Shown piece by piece: positions 7,230 through 15,083 of a stretch of 26,134 nucleotides of DNA (within the stretch, counting starts at the first letter, position 1; each line of letters begins with the position of its first letter). This DNA is from Lachnospiraceae bacterium UBA7729 (GTDB lineage: Bacteria > Bacillota > Clostridia > Lachnospirales > Lachnospiraceae): assembly GCA_002482005.1 (NCBI GenBank), contig DLFD01000032.1, positions 1 through 26,134 of the forward strand. The letters run 5' to 3'. A program made the translations under genes and the position numbers. The notes beneath the pieces are model-generated. The model saw only the letters and a program-made list of their open reading frames with translations. It was not told the DNA's origin and made no database searches.

Positions 7230-7325
7230 TTGGTTAAGTAGATGTCTCGTTTTGGACTTTTCTATATTCTGATTGTCGTGCTTACTTCGTCACTTTGGTT
7301 AAGTGATGGTTAAGTTTGGTTAAGT
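7230..7325 (+). repeat. Four direct repeats of TTGGTTAAGT, possible integrase arm sites
   Basis: TTGGTTAAGT occurs exactly at 7230-7239, 7295-7304 and 7316-7325, with a one-base variant (ATGGTTAAGT) at 7306-7315. The last three are nearly contiguous (10 to 11 bases apart). Short direct repeats beside a gene 3' end, at the boundary of foreign DNA, match the arm-type sites of tyrosine integrases. The crossover core would then lie in 7325-7360 over the lysS 3' end. No integrase gene is in the window, so this is inference. Confidence 0.6.
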
Positions 7326-7356
7326 GCAAGCCCTGAAACCCTTGATTTATAAGGCT

Positions 7357-8850
7357 TTATTGCTTCTCACTCCGCATTGTCGGGAACAGCAGCACATCTC
7401 TGATTGCAGCTGAGCCTGTCAGCAGCATGACCAGACGATCGATTCCGTATCCGATACCACCTGTCGGCGGCATACCGATCTCCATAGCGTGCAGGAAGTC
7501 CTCGTCGGTGTGATTGGCTTCCTCGTCGCCTGCCGCAGCCAGCGCATCCTGAGCGGCGAAGCGCTCACGCTGATCGATCGGGTCATTCAGCTCGGAATAA
7601 GCATTGCACATCTCTCTGCCATAGATGTAGAGTTCGAAACGCTCGACCAGGGACGGATCAGACGGCTTTCTCTTGGTCAGCGGAGAGATCTCAACCGGAT
7701 GGTCCATGACGAAAGTCGGCTGAATCATCTTCTCCTCGCAGAACTGATCGAAGAAGAGGTTAATGATATCGCCTCTCTTGTGACGTTCTTCGAACTCGAC
7801 ATTATGCTCTTTCGCGACTGCCTTAGCTTCTTCGTCCGTCTTGATCTCGCTGAAGTCGACCCCTGCGTATTCCTTGACTGCATCGATCATGGTCAGTCTT
7901 CTGAAAGGCTTTGACATGTCGATAACGGTGTCTTCGTACTTGATGACTGCACTGCCGCAGACCTTCTCGGCAAGGTAACGGAACATGGACTCAGTCAGTT
8001 CCATCATCCCGTTGTAGTCGGTGTATGCCTGATAGAGCTCCATCAGCGTGAATTCCGGGTTATGGCGGGTATCAACCCCCTCGTTGCGGAAGACACGGCC
8101 GATCTCGAAGACGCGCTCGAAGCCGCCGACGATCAGCCTCTTCAGGTAGAGCTCGAGGGAGATACGAAGCTTGACGTCTTCATCCAGTGCATTGTAATGA
8201 GTGACGAACGGGCGGGCTGCTGCCCCGCCGGCATTCTCGACCAGCATCGGAGTCTCGACTTCCATGAAGTCACGTGCCGCAAGGAAATTGCGGATCTCCT
8301 TGATGATCTGGGATCTCTTTTCAAATGTTCTGCGCGTATCTCTGTTCATAATGAGGTCGAGATAGCGCTGACGATAGCGGATATCGGTATCCTGAAGTCC
8401 ATGGAACTTCTCCGGAAGCGGCACGAGGTTCTTGGAGAGCAGGGTGATGGAAGTCGCGTGAACAGAGATCTCTCCCATCTTGGTCTTGAAGACGGTTCCC
8501 CTGACGCCGACAATGTCGCCGATATCGTACTTCTTGAAATCCTTGTAAGGCTCTTCTCCGATGGAGTCACGTGCGACATAGACCTGGATGCTGTCATAAC
8601 GGTCGAGGACGTCACAGAAGGATGCCTTGCCCATGACCCGCTTCTGCATCATACGGCCTGCGATGGAGACTTCCTTGCCTTCCATCTCCTCAAAGTGCTC
8701 TTTGATGTCGTTGGAATGCCGGGTCTGGTCATAGGTTGTGATTCTGAACGGATCTTTTCCTTCTTCCTGCAGGGTCTTCAGCTTGTCTCTTCTGATCTTC
8801 AGAAGCTGGTTCATATCCTGCTGGCCGCTTTGCTGCTTAATCTGTGCCAC
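7357..8850 (-). CDS. lysS: Lysyl-tRNA synthetase, class II
   Basis: This full-length 497-residue enzyme attaches lysine to tRNA-Lys. It has an N-terminal OB-fold for the anticodon (about 60-140), then the class II catalytic core. Motif 2 is FEIGRVFRNEGVDTRHNPEF (248-267), and motif 3 is GIGYGIDRLVMLLT near residue 465. The YGREMCNAYSELNDP segment is characteristic of LysRS. It starts at GTG (8850) with AGGAGGAG upstream. The greA terminator lies between this gene and greA, so lysS may rely on its own promoter or on read-through. Its last codons border the mobile element, and the short tail after LLFPTM may have been replaced by the insertion. Confidence 0.97.
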   Translation of the reverse strand: MAQIKQQSGQQDMNQLLKIRRDKLKTLQEEGKDPFRITTYDQTRHSNDIKEHFEEMEGKEVSIAGRMMQKRVMGKASFCDVLDRYDSIQVYVARDSIGEEPYKDFKKYDIGDIVGVRGTVFKTKMGEISVHATSITLLSKNLVPLPEKFHGLQDTDIRYRQRYLDLIMNRDTRRTFEKRSQIIKEIRNFLAARDFMEVETPMLVENAGGAAARPFVTHYNALDEDVKLRISLELYLKRLIVGGFERVFEIGRVFRNEGVDTRHNPEFTLMELYQAYTDYNGMMELTESMFRYLAEKVCGSAVIKYEDTVIDMSKPFRRLTMIDAVKEYAGVDFSEIKTDEEAKAVAKEHNVEFEERHKRGDIINLFFDQFCEEKMIQPTFVMDHPVEISPLTKRKPSDPSLVERFELYIYGREMCNAYSELNDPIDQRERFAAQDALAAAGDEEANHTDEDFLHAMEIGMPPTGGIGYGIDRLVMLLTGSAAIRDVLLFPTMRSEKQ

Positions 8851-8884
8851 TTTCTCTCCTCCTGTCTTATATATGATGTGAAAA

Positions 8885-8917
8885 GCGGAGGCAGGGCAGT
8901 CTCTGCCTTGCCTCCGC
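8885..8917 (-). terminator. Terminator downstream of greA
   Basis: A GC-rich stem of about 15 pairs (GCGGAGGCA... with ...TGCCTCCGC) and a 3-base loop is followed by TTTTCA on the minus strand. It lies 50 bases past the greA stop and just ahead of lysS. Confidence 0.88.
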
Positions 8918-8966
8918 CATCTTTCATGATCTGTAATTCGTAGGAAAACGCTGTCTGCCGGACTGA

Positions 8967-9437
8967 TCAGACGCGCTCTACACTCAGGATCTCGTACTCG
9001 ATCGTGCCATCCGGGCTGTCGACCGTCACGGTCTCGCCTGCTTCTCTTCCCATCAGAGCCTGGCCAACCGGAGATTCATTGGAGATGGCTCCGGAAGTTG
9101 CCTCGGAAGATCCGACGATCAGAAGGTCCATGGTATCATCCAGTTCAACGTCCCTGATCCTGACCTTGCAGCCGATATTGATCTTGCCGTCACCTGCATT
9201 CTCGACGATCTCAGAATTCTTAAGGATCCACTCGATCTCCTCGATACGGCCCTCCATCTCACTCTGCTCGTCCTTGGCTGCGTCGTATTCTGCGTTCTCG
9301 GAAAGGTCGCCCTGTGCTCTTGCGTCCTTGATCTTATCGGCGATCTCCTTGCGCTTATTGACCTTTAAGTCTTCAAGCTCTGCTACCAGCTTATCATGAC
9401 CTGACTGAGTCAGGAGTTTCTTTCCGCTCTCTGCCAT
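8967..9437 (-). CDS. greA: Transcription elongation factor GreA
   Basis: The 156-residue protein has the GreA layout: an N-terminal antiparallel coiled coil (about 1-75) and a C-terminal FKBP-like domain. The coiled-coil tip carries ARAQGDLSENAEYDAAKDEQ, with the two acidic residues that enter the RNA polymerase channel and trigger cleavage of backtracked RNA. SPVGQALMG near the C-terminus is also typical. I chose ATG 9437 because it gives the usual family length and lies ~50 bases downstream of an excellent promoter; earlier in-frame codons would overlap that promoter. The ribosome binding site (AAAGGGCG) is weak. It is likely transcribed alone, since a terminator follows. Confidence 0.96.
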   Translation of the reverse strand: MAESGKKLLTQSGHDKLVAELEDLKVNKRKEIADKIKDARAQGDLSENAEYDAAKDEQSEMEGRIEEIEWILKNSEIVENAGDGKINIGCKVRIRDVELDDTMDLLIVGSSEATSGAISNESPVGQALMGREAGETVTVDSPDGTIEYEILSVERV

Positions 9438-9486
9438 CTCTGCGCTTCGCCCTTTCTTGTTGATAATATGTCTACAGCAATGCAAA

Positions 9487-9515
9487 ATTATAGCGTACAG
9501 ATGGGGCAAAGTCAA
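9487..9515 (-). promoter_or_regulatory. Promoter of greA
   Basis: On the minus strand TTGACT (9515-9510) and a perfect TATAAT (9492-9487) are spaced by exactly 17 bases. The predicted start near 9480 leaves a leader of about 40 bases before ATG 9437. Confidence 0.88.
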
Positions 9516-9547
9516 CTGCTGATAAGGTTAAAAGCGGCCTGTACAGC

Positions 9548-10492
9548 TTATCTCAGAAGGTTCTTCAGGTCCTTTAGCGTCGAGATCGCGCAGGCGCCTC
9601 TTCTCAGCTGAGCCGAGTGCGGCATGCCGGCTGTATACCATGCGACATGCTTCCGCATCTCACTCATGGCGATGCTCTCGCCTTTCAGTTCTGCAGCCAT
9701 CTCCGCCTGGCGGATGATCTCTTCCTTCACGGTCTCAAAGTCCGGCTGTCCCGGATCGGTACCGGTCCTTCTGTATTCCAGGATCCGGTGAAAGATCCAT
9801 GGATTTCCTCTTGCGCCTCTGGCGATCATGATCCCGTCGCAGCCGGTAGTTTTCTCAAGAGCTTCCGCCGACTGCGGGTCTGTTACATCACCGTTGCCGA
9901 TGACCGGGATCTTTACTGCTTCCTTGACCTGACGGATGATGTCCCAGTCCGCCTTTCCGGAATAGAGCTGTTCCCTCGTTCTTCCATGGACAGCGACTGC
10001 CGCAGCGCCTGCCTCTTCCGCGACCTTGGCGATCTCAACGGCATTCACATGATCATCGTCCCAGCCCTTGCGGATCTTGACGGTGACAGGTTTCTTCACC
10101 TTTCTGACCATGGAGCTGACGATCTCATAGACCAGCTTCGGGTTCCTCATGAGGGCACTGCCCTCTCCGTTCTTCACCACCTTCTGGACCGGACAGCCCA
10201 TATTGATGTCGAAGATATCGAAAGGACGATCTTCGATCCTCTGCGCCATATCTGCCATGATCTCCGGTTCGCTCCCGAACAGCTGAAGGGAGACCGGGCG
10301 TTCCTTCGGCGTACTTGCCATCAGGTCGTCGGTGTGACGGTTCCCGTAGAGGATAGCCTTGGCAGAAATCATCTCCATGCAGACAAGCCCGGCTCCCTGT
10401 TCTTTGCACAGGATCCGAAACGGCAGATCGGATACACCTGCCATCGGTGCCAGGATCAGGTTGTTTTCCAGCGTTACGCAGCCGATCTTCAT
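9548..10492 (-). CDS. dusB: tRNA-dihydrouridine synthase DusB
   Basis: The 314-residue flavoenzyme reduces specific uridines in the tRNA D-loop. It has an N-terminal TIM barrel with LAPMAGVSDLPFR (14-26) and DINMGCP with the catalytic cysteine (C100). Further on are the RKGWDDDHVNA and HGRTREQLYSG segments, the flavin-binding GNGDV and ARGARGNPW, and a C-terminal helical tRNA-binding domain. I place the start at ATG 10492, which overlaps the TGA stop of the upstream gene (ATGA), indicating translational coupling. A GTG four codons earlier is an alternative. It is immediately downstream of the DUF6145-like gene and birA, and greA follows with its own promoter. Confidence 0.95.
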   Translation of the reverse strand: MKIGCVTLENNLILAPMAGVSDLPFRILCKEQGAGLVCMEMISAKAILYGNRHTDDLMASTPKERPVSLQLFGSEPEIMADMAQRIEDRPFDIFDINMGCPVQKVVKNGEGSALMRNPKLVYEIVSSMVRKVKKPVTVKIRKGWDDDHVNAVEIAKVAEEAGAAAVAVHGRTREQLYSGKADWDIIRQVKEAVKIPVIGNGDVTDPQSAEALEKTTGCDGIMIARGARGNPWIFHRILEYRRTGTDPGQPDFETVKEEIIRQAEMAAELKGESIAMSEMRKHVAWYTAGMPHSAQLRRGACAISTLKDLKNLLR

Positions 10493-10881
10493 TCCAGCTG
10501 CCACGCTTCCAGGTTCAGCGGCTGATGAAGGACGACTGCCTTGTAGTAAAGCTCAAGGCCGTTCATCATATCACGGCGCTGTTTCTGGATCTCCTTGACT
10601 TCCAGTGCCGCCCCGATCTCATCATAATCATAGTCGGATGCCATGGCTTCGGTGCGGATATCCAGCTTCCCGTCCTGATCGAACTCAAAGAGGATGATCC
10701 CTCCGATATCTTCCGTGAACAGAACGCAGATGATATGCAGCTGGTCCTTGATATCATCCGGGATCCCGTCGAAGGATTTGTTGAAAAAGTATTTCTTTTC
10801 GTATGCGCTTGCCGCGCAGAGGACGGTTTTTCCATCCCCGGCGCCGCCTGGCGCAGATGAATTTGCGGTATTGTCTGCCAT
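10489..10881 (-). CDS. Conserved protein, DUF6145-like
   Basis: This 130-residue soluble protein has no signal peptide or membrane segment. It contains LCAASAYEKKYFFNKSFDGI, a central strand-rich part (IICVLFTEDIGGIILFEFD), an acidic DYDYDEIG segment and a helical tail. From memory it matches DUF6145, a small family of unknown function in Lachnospiraceae that lies between birA and dusB, as here. Its stop codon overlaps the dusB start. The first ~18 residues are low complexity (Ala, Gly, Ser, Pro). No catalytic motif is visible, and I do not assign a function. Confidence 0.75.
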   Translation of the reverse strand: MADNTANSSAPGGAGDGKTVLCAASAYEKKYFFNKSFDGIPDDIKDQLHIICVLFTEDIGGIILFEFDQDGKLDIRTEAMASDYDYDEIGAALEVKEIQKQRRDMMNGLELYYKAVVLHQPLNLEAWQLE

Positions 10882-10939
10882 TCTTACCTCATTCTGGTCA
10901 ATCTTTCACTGTTGTTCTCTCTGCCGCAGGGTACCGTCA

Positions 10940-11923
10940 TCAGACGTATCCGTAGATCCCGCGCACAGAGACTTCTCCGGACCAAACCTTCACGATCTCT
11001 TCCGTATCGTCGCGGCGGACCATGAGCTGTCCCTCCGGGTCGATGCCTAGCGCTGTTCCCGTATATTCCCCTTTCGGGTCGAGCACCCTGACCTTCTCAT
11101 TCAGGTTCAGCAGCTCTTCGTTGTAGGTTTCCTGAAGCTGTCCCAGGTCCCCATCCTTCTCGAACATATCATAGTACTGCTCGAACAGTTCGATCACCCT
11201 GCAGAGAACCTCCGCACGGTCGACCGGATGTCCCAGCTGAAGCTGCAGGGAAGTCGCCACATCCCTGATCTCATCCGGAAATGCGGTAAGGTTCGTGTTT
11301 ATGCCTACCCCGATGACGATGTAGTGGACACCGTCCATCTCGGCACTCATCTCTGTGAGGATGCCGCAGATCTTCCTGCCTTCGATGACGACATCATTGG
11401 GCCATTTGATCCCGACAGGAAGGTGATAGAGCTGACGGACCGCATTGCATACAGCAAGCCCCATCACCAATGTCACCATGGAGATGTGCGATGGCGGCAG
11501 GGTCGGCCTCAGGAGCAGGGTGAACGCGATCGCGGTCTTCGGGGGCGTGACCCAGTGCCTTCCGGATCTTCCCTTGCCTGCAGTCTGTTCGTCAGCGATA
11601 ACAAGAGTTCCGTCCGGTGCTCCGTCCTCACCGATCCTTTTCGCGTACTGGTTTGTCGAATCAATGATGCTGAAGTAGCAGATCTTCTTTCCCATCCTCT
11701 CCGTCTTCAGCCTTGAAGCGATCTCCTCTTCCGCGATGGTGTCCGGGCAGCCCACGACCTTGTATCCCCTGTTCGGGACTGCGTCGATCTGGTATCCGTC
11801 CTCCCTGAGGGAGTTGATCGCTTTCCAAACGGAAGTTCTGGAGACGCCAAGCCTCTCGCAGAGCTCCTGACCTGATACATATCCGTCCGTACTCCTGAGA
11901 GCACGAAGTACTTTTTCTCTCAT
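10940..11923 (-). CDS. birA: Bifunctional biotin-protein ligase and biotin repressor BirA
   Basis: The 327-residue protein begins with a winged-helix domain (1-60; LCERLGVSRTSVWKAINSLR is the helix-turn-helix). The biotin ligase core follows, with GKGRSGRHW (116-124) for biotinyl-AMP formation, KWPNDV (173-178) and GVGINTN (205-211). The C-terminal SH3-like domain is also present. It biotinylates carboxylases such as acetyl-CoA carboxylase and, because it has the DNA-binding domain, probably represses biotin genes as well. It is transcribed towards the DUF6145-like gene and dusB, with a 58-base gap. Confidence 0.95.
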   Translation of the reverse strand: MREKVLRALRSTDGYVSGQELCERLGVSRTSVWKAINSLREDGYQIDAVPNRGYKVVGCPDTIAEEEIASRLKTERMGKKICYFSIIDSTNQYAKRIGEDGAPDGTLVIADEQTAGKGRSGRHWVTPPKTAIAFTLLLRPTLPPSHISMVTLVMGLAVCNAVRQLYHLPVGIKWPNDVVIEGRKICGILTEMSAEMDGVHYIVIGVGINTNLTAFPDEIRDVATSLQLQLGHPVDRAEVLCRVIELFEQYYDMFEKDGDLGQLQETYNEELLNLNEKVRVLDPKGEYTGTALGIDPEGQLMVRRDDTEEIVKVWSGEVSVRGIYGYV

Positions 11924-11945
11924 ATCAATTCCTTATCCTGAGATG

Positions 11946-11966
11946 CAGATGCCCTGGCGGCATCTG
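11946..11966. promoter_or_regulatory. Hairpin between the small membrane protein gene and birA
   Basis: CAGATGCC and GGCATCTG form an 8-bp perfect stem with a 5-base loop, extended by further partial pairing. It fills the 45-base gap ahead of birA. No U-rich tail follows, so it may be an inefficient terminator or an operator. A role in birA expression is only a guess. Confidence 0.4.
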
Positions 11967-11968
11967 TA

Positions 11969-12265
11969 TCATCCGATCGCTGTTATTACGATCTTACCTA
12001 CAAGAAGAAGAACAGCTGTCATGGCCGCCGTTACGGCGATCAGCGCAAGGACCCACTTGCCCTTCAGACTGAACTCCGCTGCGATGCATATGTTCAGCGC
12101 TGCTCCGAGCCCGGTCAGGATCTGCTGCTTCAGTATGATTTCCCTTGGTCTTGTCGCAAAGACGACTCCGAGAAAGATGATGAAAAGGGACAGAAAGATG
12201 CTTGTCTTCTCTGCGATCCTGCGATGCTGAAGCAGCGCCTTGCGGAACCTGCCCTCATCCTGCAT
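11969..12265 (-). CDS. Small integral membrane protein, unknown function
   Basis: This 98-residue protein has a short charged N-terminus (MQDEGRFRKALLQHRR). Three hydrophobic stretches follow: about 22-37 (SIFLSLFIIFLGVVFA), 47-63 and 72-97. It is probably a three-helix membrane protein. GGGGGAGAGG lies just before the ATG, and the start is well supported. It lies between argF and birA, with 39 bases after argF's start-distal neighbour region and 45 bases before birA. I do not recognise a family or see a functional motif. Confidence 0.65.
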   Translation of the reverse strand: MQDEGRFRKALLQHRRIAEKTSIFLSLFIIFLGVVFATRPREIILKQQILTGLGAALNICIAAEFSLKGKWVLALIAVTAAMTAVLLLVGKIVITAIG

Positions 12266-12304
12266 ATCCTCTCCCCCTTTCGCTCTGCACAGTCACTTCA
12301 AGGC

Positions 12305-13288
12305 TCAAAGTGTAAGATCCATGACTGCCTTGATGGTATGCATACGGTTCTCGGCTTCATCAAAGACGATCGACTGCTCTGACTCAAAGACCTCATCCGT
12401 GACTTCCATGGCGGTCAGGCCGAACTTCTCGTGGACTTTTCTGCCAATTCCAGTATTAAGATCATGAAATGCAGGCAGGCAGTGCATGAAGACTGCATCA
12501 GGCTTTGCATTCTGCATGGCCTTCGTATTGACCTGATAAGGAAGCAGGGCGTTGATCCTCTCTGCCCAGACTTCATCCGGTTCTCCCATTGAGACCCATA
12601 CGTCGGTGTAGATGACGTCCGCATCCCTGGTCCCCTCTTCCACGTCTTCCGTCAGCGTGATGCTTCCGCCGCTCTCCTTCGCCCAGACTTCGCACTCTTT
12701 CACGAGCTCTTCTTTCGGGAAATAATCCTTCGAAGTGCATGCCGTGAAGTTCAGACCAAGCTTGCTGCATGTGACCATCAGGGAATTGCCCATGTTGTAA
12801 CGGGCATCCCCCATATAAGTGAGCTTCAGTCCCTTGAGCTTCCCGAAGTGCTCCCGGATCGTCAGCATATCGGCAAGCATCTGGGTCGGATGATATTCAT
12901 TCGTGAGACCATTCCAGACCGGGACCCCTGCGTAATGCGCCAGCTCCTCCACGATGCTCTGGCCGAAACCCCTGTACTCGATTCCGTCGAACATCCTTCC
13001 CAGTACTCTTGCCGTATCGGCGATGGATTCCTTCTTCCCGATCTGGGACCCTGACGGGTCCAGGTAAGTAACATGCATGCCCAGATCATGGGCTGCCACT
13101 TCGAAAGAGCATCTGGTCCTGGTGCTGGTCTTCTCAAAGATCAGCGCGATATTCTTCCCCGGATGGTTCAGATGCGCGATCCCTGCTTTCTTCTGCTTCT
13201 TCAGCTCTTCTGCGCGGTCAAGAAAGCAGATGATCTCTTCCGGCGTGAAATCCTTCAGTGTCAGAAAACTTCTACCCTTCAGCTCCAT
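12305..13288 (-). CDS. argF: Ornithine carbamoyltransferase
   Basis: The 327-residue enzyme makes citrulline from ornithine and carbamoyl phosphate in arginine synthesis or in the arginine deiminase route. It has the carbamoyl-phosphate motif STRTR (55-59), the HAQ-equivalent region (VWNGLTNEYHPTQMLAD) and the catalytic HCLP (269-272). FEVAAHDLGMHVTYLDP is also typical. I chose ATG 13288 because GAGGAG lies ~9 bases upstream and the length then matches the family. An upstream in-frame start would add 23 unrelated residues. No other arg genes are adjacent, so the sequence does not show whether it acts in synthesis or degradation. Confidence 0.95.
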   Translation of the reverse strand: MELKGRSFLTLKDFTPEEIICFLDRAEELKKQKKAGIAHLNHPGKNIALIFEKTSTRTRCSFEVAAHDLGMHVTYLDPSGSQIGKKESIADTARVLGRMFDGIEYRGFGQSIVEELAHYAGVPVWNGLTNEYHPTQMLADMLTIREHFGKLKGLKLTYMGDARYNMGNSLMVTCSKLGLNFTACTSKDYFPKEELVKECEVWAKESGGSITLTEDVEEGTRDADVIYTDVWVSMGEPDEVWAERINALLPYQVNTKAMQNAKPDAVFMHCLPAFHDLNTGIGRKVHEKFGLTAMEVTDEVFESEQSIVFDEAENRMHTIKAVMDLTL

Positions 13289-13305
13289 GGTCCTGACTCC
13301 TCTCT

Positions 13306-13321
13306 GCCGCCTGCAGGCGGC
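13306..13321. promoter_or_regulatory. 16-bp perfect GC-rich palindrome in the argF leader
   Basis: GCCGCCTGCAGGCGGC is self-complementary and lies 17 bases upstream of the argF ATG, directly before its ribosome binding site. It could be an operator or an RNA hairpin. It does not resemble an ARG box, which is AT-rich. Confidence 0.35.
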
Positions 13322-13380
13322 AACAAATGCTCCTCGCTTCAGAATGCTTCTATTCATCGTGTAGTCAGTTTAACGCAAAA

Positions 13381-13407
13381 GGAGCCCTCCCGCAAGGGAA
13401 GGGCTCC
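13381..13407 (-). terminator. Terminator after the SPFH protein gene
   Basis: GGAGCCCT and AGGGCTCC form a strong stem, extended by CCC/GGG pairs, with TTTTGCG following on the minus strand. It starts 17 bases beyond the SPFH gene stop and isolates that gene from argF. Confidence 0.87.
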
Positions 13408-13424
13408 GGCTAAGCCAGCTGTAC

Positions 13425-14471
13425 TTACTGATTTGCCTGATGCTCCAGTTCTGCCGCGATGTGAGCGTTCGTTGCTGATGCGTTCACTCCCTCGGGACTG
13501 GTCTCCTCATCGATGCATGGATCCGGTTTCGGGACCGGCTTCGGCTTCGGGCTGCGGTCGATCTTCTCAGCGTCTCCGATCCCAAGCGACTCGCCTGCGA
13601 CTCCGAGCGCAGAGACGATGCCCGTGATATCGGACGGCATAAAGATCTTTGTCGCGCGGCCGTCTGCCACATCCTTCAGAGCCTCGATTCCCTTCAGCTT
13701 AAGGACTGCCTCGGTGACATCGACGTTCTTCAGCGCTTCAAGGCCTTCTGCCTCAGCCTGGTAGACCAGCTGGATCGACTTTGCACGTCCTTCTGCAAGA
13801 GAGATCTGAGCGTCACGCTCTGCTTCCGCAGCCAGGATCTTGGCCTTCTTATCGCCTTCCGCACGGGAGACGACGGCTTCCTGATGGGCCTGCGCTTCCA
13901 GGACGGTCTGACGGCGCTCGCGCTCTGCACGCATCTGCTTGGTCATGACCTCCTCGATCTCCTTCGGAGGCTGAATGTTCTTGATCTCGACTCTGGTGAC
14001 CTTGATGCCCCACGCATCGGTCGCTTCATCAAGCACTTTCTGCATCTTTGCGTTGATGATCTCGCGTGAAGTCAGGGTCGCGTCGAGTTCCATGTCTCCG
14101 ATGATGCTTCTGAGAGTTGTCGCGGACAGGTTCTGAAGACCTGCCATCGGATTCTCGACTCCGTAGCAGAACAGCTTCGGGTCGAAGACCTTGCAGAATA
14201 CGACCGAATCGATCGACATCGTAACGTTATCCTTCGTGATGACCGGCTGTGGCGGGAAGTCAAGGACCTGCTCCTTCAGGGAAACATTCTTGATGACCCG
14301 CTCGATGAACGGTACCTTCAGATGAAGCCCTGCACCCCAGGTTGTCTTGTAGACTCCAAGGCGCTCGATAACGAATGCCCTTGCCTGCGGGACGATCCGG
14401 ATGTTTGTGACGACCAGAGCCAGCGCTATGATGATCACGATTACAAGAAAGATAGTCATTCCTGGTGACAT
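13425..14471 (-). CDS. SPFH/stomatin-like membrane protein (QmcA type)
   Basis: The 348-residue protein has an N-terminal membrane anchor (about 5-22, TIFLVIVIIIALALVV). The SPFH/band 7 domain follows (IVPQARAFVIERLGVYKTTWGAGLHLKVPFIERV...), then a long alanine- and glutamate-rich coiled coil (about 175-260). Such proteins form large oligomers in membrane microdomains and often work with proteases such as FtsH. The C-terminal tail has a proline-lysine run (SPKPKPVPKPDPC) and is low complexity. ATG 14471 has AAGGAGG upstream. No NfeD-like partner gene is adjacent, unlike many family members. A role in membrane quality control is inference from the family. Confidence 0.9.
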   Translation of the reverse strand: MSPGMTIFLVIVIIIALALVVTNIRIVPQARAFVIERLGVYKTTWGAGLHLKVPFIERVIKNVSLKEQVLDFPPQPVITKDNVTMSIDSVVFCKVFDPKLFCYGVENPMAGLQNLSATTLRSIIGDMELDATLTSREIINAKMQKVLDEATDAWGIKVTRVEIKNIQPPKEIEEVMTKQMRAERERRQTVLEAQAHQEAVVSRAEGDKKAKILAAEAERDAQISLAEGRAKSIQLVYQAEAEGLEALKNVDVTEAVLKLKGIEALKDVADGRATKIFMPSDITGIVSALGVAGESLGIGDAEKIDRSPKPKPVPKPDPCIDEETSPEGVNASATNAHIAAELEHQANQ

Positions 14472-14562
14472 ATGGTTTCCTCCTTATCCTGATATGCCTG
14501 TCAGTTCCGGCTGCTCCTCTTTTTTCTGTCAATTCCGGCAGCTGCAGACCTATTCTACCATA

Positions 14563-15069
14563 TCAGTCCCCGTCTTTGTGGTCTTCTCTGATAAACAGTC
14601 CGGATTTTCCGCCTGATTTTCTCACAAGATGGATATCTCCCATCTCCATGCTCCGGTCAGCTGCCTTGCACATATCATAGATGGTAAGGAGGGCGACGCT
14701 GACTCCGGTCAGCGCTTCCATCTCCACCCCGGTCTTTCCGCTGCAGCGGACCGTACAGACGGCCCGGATGCCGGGAAGACCGTCCTGACCGGCGGCAGGC
14801 AGAAGCTCAAAATCCACCGCCGCTTTCGTCAGGTTCAGGATATGGCAGAGCGGGACCAGCTCAGAAGTCCGCTTGGCCCCCATGATCCCGGCGATCCTGG
14901 CAACGCCCAGGACGTCGCCTTTCTTCATTCCTCCGGTCCTGACCATCTCAAAGCATTCATTCGACATCCGTATGGTGCCTTCCGCCACAGCCTCGCGCAG
15001 AGTCACATCCTTGCCCGAGACATCGACCATGATCGCATTACCCTCATTATCAAAGTGTGAAAACTCCAT
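14563..15069 (-). CDS. moaC: Cyclic pyranopterin monophosphate synthase MoaC
   Basis: The 168-residue protein completes the first step of molybdenum cofactor synthesis, turning the MoaA product into cyclic pyranopterin monophosphate. It shows the family signatures LVPLCH (71-76), a GVEMEALTGVSVALLTIYDMCKA segment in the C-terminal half and KSGGKSG near the end. The length is normal. It is the last gene of the cluster, 14 bases after the molybdopterin-binding protein gene. Confidence 0.95.
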   Translation of the reverse strand: MEFSHFDNEGNAIMVDVSGKDVTLREAVAEGTIRMSNECFEMVRTGGMKKGDVLGVARIAGIMGAKRTSELVPLCHILNLTKAAVDFELLPAAGQDGLPGIRAVCTVRCSGKTGVEMEALTGVSVALLTIYDMCKAADRSMEMGDIHLVRKSGGKSGLFIREDHKDGD

Positions 15070-15083
15070 AGCCTGACCCCTCT

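Larger units (their letters stand above)
7020..7356. other. Non-coding junction between the element and lysS
   Basis: No gene is supported here. After the terminator come a perfect 11-bp inverted repeat (TTTTGTGCCTT at 7117-7127, AAGGCACAAAA at 7166-7176), a second hairpin (7177-7216, core arms GCTACCATG and CATGATAGC with one mismatch, outer ATAAAG and CTTTAT), and four copies of a GGTTAAGT repeat. The final ~30 bases lead into the lysS stop codon. Base composition changes from AT-rich to GC-richer at this point. Confidence 0.6.

Noticed and set aside
8062..8943. A 293-codon plus-strand frame opposite lysS
   Set aside because: It is a shadow of lysS; the minus-strand frame is an unmistakable lysyl-tRNA synthetase.
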